Positions 60,853 through 64,000 of a DNA stretch of 64,000 nucleotides are shown here, in pieces; the first letter of the stretch is position 1, and each line of letters opens with the position of its first letter. This DNA comes from Pedobacter hiemivivus (lineage in GTDB: Bacteria; Bacteroidota; Bacteroidia; Sphingobacteriales; Sphingobacteriaceae): the NCBI RefSeq assembly GCF_004331685.1, contig NZ_SJSM01000016.1, forward strand, positions 51,428-115,427, written 5' to 3'. The translations under genes and the position numbers were made by a program. The notes under the pieces were generated by a model. The model saw nothing but the letters and a program-made list of their open reading frames with translations, was not told the origin of the DNA and did no database searches.

Positions 60853-63351
60853 ATGGAAAAACAAAAATATTCAACAGGCAAAAGCCTTGTTGCAGGATCC
60901 CTTTTGCATTTTACTTTGCTAATTCTATTTTCAATTTTTGAAATACCGCTTGCCTTTTCACAGCAAAACAAAGGAAAGGTTTCAGGAAAAGTCATTTCAT
61001 CTGATGGTCAACCACTCCCCTTTGCTTCTATAGCGCTTTTAGATCAAGAAGGAAAAACATTAAAAGGCACCCTAAGCGACACCGTTGGTATGTTTCACTT
61101 CGTTACGATCATAGAGGGCAACTATAAAGTAAAGATCACCACCATGGGCTTCAATACACACCATTCTAAACCCTTTGATATCTCTTCAAGAAACAACAAC
61201 AACATACATCTGGGTGTTTTTACACTATTTGAAGATGCTAAAGTCCTGAATTCAGTCACTATAAACGCCAAAAAAAAACTAATTGAGCAAACCATTGACC
61301 GGACGGTCATTAACGTAGAAAACAGTATCCTTTCGGAAGGCAATACGGCTTTAGAATTGCTGGAAAAAACCCTAGGAGTTAAAGTTGATGAGGATGGAAA
61401 AATATCTTTAAAGGGAAGATCTGGTGTGAATGTAATGATTAACGGTAAACCGACATACCTTTCTCCCAAAGAGCTAAGTACAATACTCAAAGGCACCAAT
61501 TCCAGTTCCATTTCCAAAATTGAGATACTAAACAACCCCTCAGCTAAATATGACGCAGCCGGTAATGCAGGCATCATCAATATTATCATGAAAAAAAACA
61601 CTGCCACTGGATTTAATGGGGCTATAGCATTAAACTCTGGATACAGCAGAAACGCACATTACGGCAGCGGATTGAATCTGAATTATCGAAACGATAAAGT
61701 AAACCTTTATGGCGGCTACAACTACGCCTATCGTGGTGAAACAGAATACCTTGATTTTGTACGTCGCTTTTACGATACAGGTATTGCAAATGGTCAACCC
61801 CAGCGCACATCCTTTCAGCACACCAATACGAACGAGCCTTTAAATACACATAATTTTCGCATTGGTTTTGACTACGAGCTAGATAAAGCCAACAGTTTCG
61901 GCATCCTCATTAACGGAAATTTGGGTAAATACACCCATGATAGCAAAACAGATAACAACCTTATTAGCAATAACAATAGTACAATAAGTAAAACGATCAC
62001 TTCAAATTATGATCAGCAACATTGGGAAAACCTCACCTACAATGCAAACTACTTACATCAATTTAAAAAAGAAGGGCGGGAACTTTCTGCTGATGTTGAT
62101 TTTGCCAGTAATAGCTTTACATCAAACCTGAATTTAAACACCATTACACTATTGTCACCAGATGCACCATCAGGAACAATAGCTAGTAGAAAGGGCTATG
62201 TGCCGGCAGTTACAGATGTTTACATTGGAAAAGTTGACTATACAGATCAATTCGGAAAAACAGTAAAATTTGAAAGCGGGTTAAAAAGCAGCTTTATACA
62301 ATCAGACAATAACCTAAAGTACCATATCCTGGATAATGGCAATTGGGTTTACGATGTTAACGGCAGCAATCATTTTAAATATAAAGAGCAAATACATGCC
62401 GGTTATATCAATATCAACAAAGAGTTTAAAGGATTTAGTCTACAAGTTGGATTAAGAGGAGAATATACACAAACTCAAGGTCATCAAATCACTTCAGACT
62501 CTTTACTAAACCGTAACTATTTCCAGCTCTTTCCAAGCGTATTTCTGAACAAGCCTATAGGAGAAAACCATCAGTTTCAGGCCGCTTACAGTCGCAGAAT
62601 TGAGCGCCCCGATTATGGAGACCTTAATCCATTTAGAGTGTTTAGAGACCCCCTACTTTATTATCAGGGAAACCCATTTCTAAAACCTCAATTAACGAAT
62701 ACATTTCAGCTTAGCCATACTTTCAAGGGTAAATACACAACGGCTATTAACTATAATCAAACCAATGATGCAATCACCTGGATAACCGGGCAGATTGATG
62801 CGCTAAATACTACTTTCGAAACACCTAAAAACTTAAGTAAGGCGATCAACTATGGTATTAGCTTCACTGCATCAACAGAACTACTGAACTGGTGGACTGG
62901 CACCTATTTCGCAAATGCGTTTAGAAACGAATATCGGGGCAGTCAGGAAAATGAAGATTTTAAGAATGCAAATACCAGTTTCAGCTTTAATACGCAGAAC
63001 TCTTTTAAAGCAGGGAAGGGCTATAGTATGGAGCTAAGTGCTTTTTGGTATTCTGGTTCAGTTTATGGGATATCGACTTATAAAGCAAGCTATGCTGTTT
63101 CAACAGGTATCCAGAAACAAATTTTTAATGATAAAGGAAGTATAAAACTGATGGTAAATGATGTTTTTCAAACAAACAGGTATCAGGAACAGACCTTTTT
63201 CCAAAACATCGATATGAATACAGATAAAAGACTTGATAGTCGCAGAGCAATGTTATCCTTCTCCTATAGATTTGGTAATCAGAACCTCAGCAAAAAAGAA
63301 CGTAAAAGCGCAAGCGAAGATATTCAAAGCAGAGTTAAAGGGGGCGGCTAA
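60853..63351 (+). CDS. Outer membrane beta-barrel receptor (OMP_b-brl_3 type)
   Basis: This 832-residue protein has a long signal (residues 1-37, ending LAFSQQ), a CarboxypepD_reg domain (about 40-120, GKVSGKVISSDGQPLPFASI), a plug (about 145-225, LLEKTLGVKVDEDGKISLKG and SISKIEILNNPSAKYDAAGN) and a barrel of the OMP_b-brl_3/TonB-dependent type (QAAYSRRIERPDYGDLNPFR is a family signature). It follows the PepSY gene by 11 bp. It may be an accessory receptor for the same or a related ligand. Confidence 0.88.
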   Translation: MEKQKYSTGKSLVAGSLLHFTLLILFSIFEIPLAFSQQNKGKVSGKVISSDGQPLPFASIALLDQEGKTLKGTLSDTVGMFHFVTIIEGNYKVKITTMGFNTHHSKPFDISSRNNNNIHLGVFTLFEDAKVLNSVTINAKKKLIEQTIDRTVINVENSILSEGNTALELLEKTLGVKVDEDGKISLKGRSGVNVMINGKPTYLSPKELSTILKGTNSSSISKIEILNNPSAKYDAAGNAGIINIIMKKNTATGFNGAIALNSGYSRNAHYGSGLNLNYRNDKVNLYGGYNYAYRGETEYLDFVRRFYDTGIANGQPQRTSFQHTNTNEPLNTHNFRIGFDYELDKANSFGILINGNLGKYTHDSKTDNNLISNNNSTISKTITSNYDQQHWENLTYNANYLHQFKKEGRELSADVDFASNSFTSNLNLNTITLLSPDAPSGTIASRKGYVPAVTDVYIGKVDYTDQFGKTVKFESGLKSSFIQSDNNLKYHILDNGNWVYDVNGSNHFKYKEQIHAGYININKEFKGFSLQVGLRGEYTQTQGHQITSDSLLNRNYFQLFPSVFLNKPIGENHQFQAAYSRRIERPDYGDLNPFRVFRDPLLYYQGNPFLKPQLTNTFQLSHTFKGKYTTAINYNQTNDAITWITGQIDALNTTFETPKNLSKAINYGISFTASTELLNWWTGTYFANAFRNEYRGSQENEDFKNANTSFSFNTQNSFKAGKGYSMELSAFWYSGSVYGISTYKASYAVSTGIQKQIFNDKGSIKLMVNDVFQTNRYQEQTFFQNIDMNTDKRLDSRRAMLSFSYRFGNQNLSKKERKSASEDIQSRVKGGG

Positions 63352-63475
63352 TGGCAGCGCCTACCTTTTAAACGTCTGACCAATTATTTTAAAAAAAAAT
63401 CAAACGCCAAAACATTAATAGCTAGAAAATTACGGGTTAACGCGCCAACTTTACTAAAAAACTTAAGGAAAATAA
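63352..63475. other. Intergenic gap before tRNA-Thr
   Basis: No gene or strong structure is seen in this short AT-rich interval, apart from the promoter elements listed for the tRNA. Confidence 0.5.
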
Positions 63476-63506
63476 TTTGCAGAGCAATAATAAAGTTATA
63501 CATTTG
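63476..63506 (+). promoter_or_regulatory. Promoter of tRNA-Thr
   Basis: TTTG (63476-63479), 19 nt, TACATTTG (63499-63506) is an excellent fit to the Bacteroidota -33 TTTG / -7 TAnnTTTG promoter. It lies 18 bp before the tRNA, as expected for a stable-RNA gene. Confidence 0.75.
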
Positions 63507-63524
63507 CGGTCTCAACAATTAAAA

Positions 63525-63597
<73 letters not shown>

Positions 63598-63734
63598 CTT
63601 TAATTTCCCCCTCAATTTAAGCTTATTGTTACCTCGACTTGTATCATATTGCAGCTTAAAAAGCCGCAGTTAAATTTCTATTAGATCCTAAGGGATAAGA
63701 TAGGATCAAGCGGAATTCTTGGGGGGAAGGAAAT

Positions 63735-64000
63735 TTAAGCATAGATTTTAGATAGTCTGAATAGGAAAAATTTAACATCTCTGACCCCTCTGGAAGTTGC
63801 TCTGAAAGCTTTCACCTTAGCATTGAACGATTCTGCAGAAGCATTTGTACTCCTGTTGACAAAGAAGTTGACGATGGAGAAGCGATGTGTTTGAATAGAT
63901 CTTGCCACGGTTTTAAAAGCTTCAATTCCACTATCTTCCACATGATTGTACCATAAGGCTAATCTGGTAAAAGCAAGATCTCTTTGCGTACAATTCTTAA
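63735..64000 (-). mobile_element. ISAon1/ISL3-like transposase, C-terminal part (runs off window)
   Basis: A minus-strand frame is open from base 64000 to its stop at 63735 and reads AFTRLALWYNHVEDSGIEAF, then IVNFFVNRSTNASAESFNAK and FRATSRGVRDVKFFLFRLSKIYA. This is the C-terminal end of a DDE transposase of the ISAon1/ISL3 type (E-S-F-N-A-K carries the last catalytic Glu). The upstream part is outside the window, so intactness is unknown. It lies 138 bp from tRNA-Thr; an exact IS end could not be identified. Confidence 0.85.

Noticed and set aside
61122..61607. 161-codon minus-strand frame inside the second outer-membrane receptor gene
   Set aside because: Antisense to the plug domain; no start context or family pattern.

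Overview
The window looks like a chromosomal segment of a low-GC Bacteroidota, most likely a Pedobacter-like member of the Sphingobacteriaceae. The support is a SusC-type receptor with an N-terminal STN domain controlled by an adjacent FecI/FecR pair, TAnnTTTG-type -7 boxes instead of -35/-10 promoters, almost no Shine-Dalgarno sequences, DUF4374/PepSY/TonB uptake genes, an ISAon1-like transposase and Pedobacter-style short repeats. The genus assignment is inference; no rRNA is present.

Layout. 1-5.1 kb (minus): the 5' part of a SusC/RagA receptor gene preceded by its FecR anti-sigma and ECF sigma genes. 5.2-6.6 kb: a decayed stretch with a chimeric remnant (sigma-factor start joined to an M16 peptidase tail), a cluster of 11-bp repeats with a hairpin, and a DUF6266-like stub. 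6.6-13.2 kb: assorted accessory genes (flavin oxidoreductase, TPR histidine kinase, aldo/keto reductase plus AraC regulator, VOC protein, EamA exporter, methyltransferase). 13.3-20.4 kb: housekeeping genes (mnmE, AI-2E transporter, argS, arginase, arginine decarboxylase). 20.6-21.3 kb: small membrane proteins. 21.6-30.4 kb: one six-gene plus-strand operon for signalling and cell-wall synthesis. 30.4-36.2 kb: Hsp20, thioesterase, folB, acyl-CoA dehydrogenase, a transglutaminase-like membrane protein and an SRPBCC protein. 36.2-49.8 kb: a lipoprotein, then lysA, lysC, a phosphohexomutase, a PAS kinase with its response regulator, proBA, an AsmA protein and mqo. 50.0-53.3 kb: a GNAT-MarR operon with a clear operator, an SRPBCC protein, an NmrA-like reductase and an AraC regulator. 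53.4-63.4 kb: a self-contained ECF-sigma-controlled TonB uptake locus. 63.5-64.0 kb: tRNA-Thr and the end of an IS element.

The most interesting region is 21.6-30.4 kb. In one operon it holds an FHA-like protein, a 32-residue membrane microprotein, a membrane PP2C phosphatase, a 1329-residue natural fusion of a SEDS glycosyltransferase (RodA/FtsW) to a class B penicillin-binding transpeptidase, an FHA protein and a transmembrane Ser/Thr kinase with an SH3-like outer domain. Gene content and order closely parallel the actinobacterial fhaA-fhaB-pstP-rodA-pbpA-pknA-pknB operon. The catalytic motifs of all enzymes are intact, so this looks like a functional, phosphorylation-controlled peptidoglycan polymerase and crosslinker.

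The second notable system is the 53.4-63.4 kb uptake locus. An ECF sigma gene, a short anti-sigma gene, two paralogous beta-propeller-like lipoproteins, two outer-membrane receptors and a PepSY inner-membrane protein are arranged as an iron/siderophore-type importer. A 23-bp bipartite motif (CGGTAAA-N6-GTTATGCTAC) occurs with identical spacing upstream of the anti-sigma gene and of the first receptor, and is a good candidate for the promoter read by the local sigma factor.
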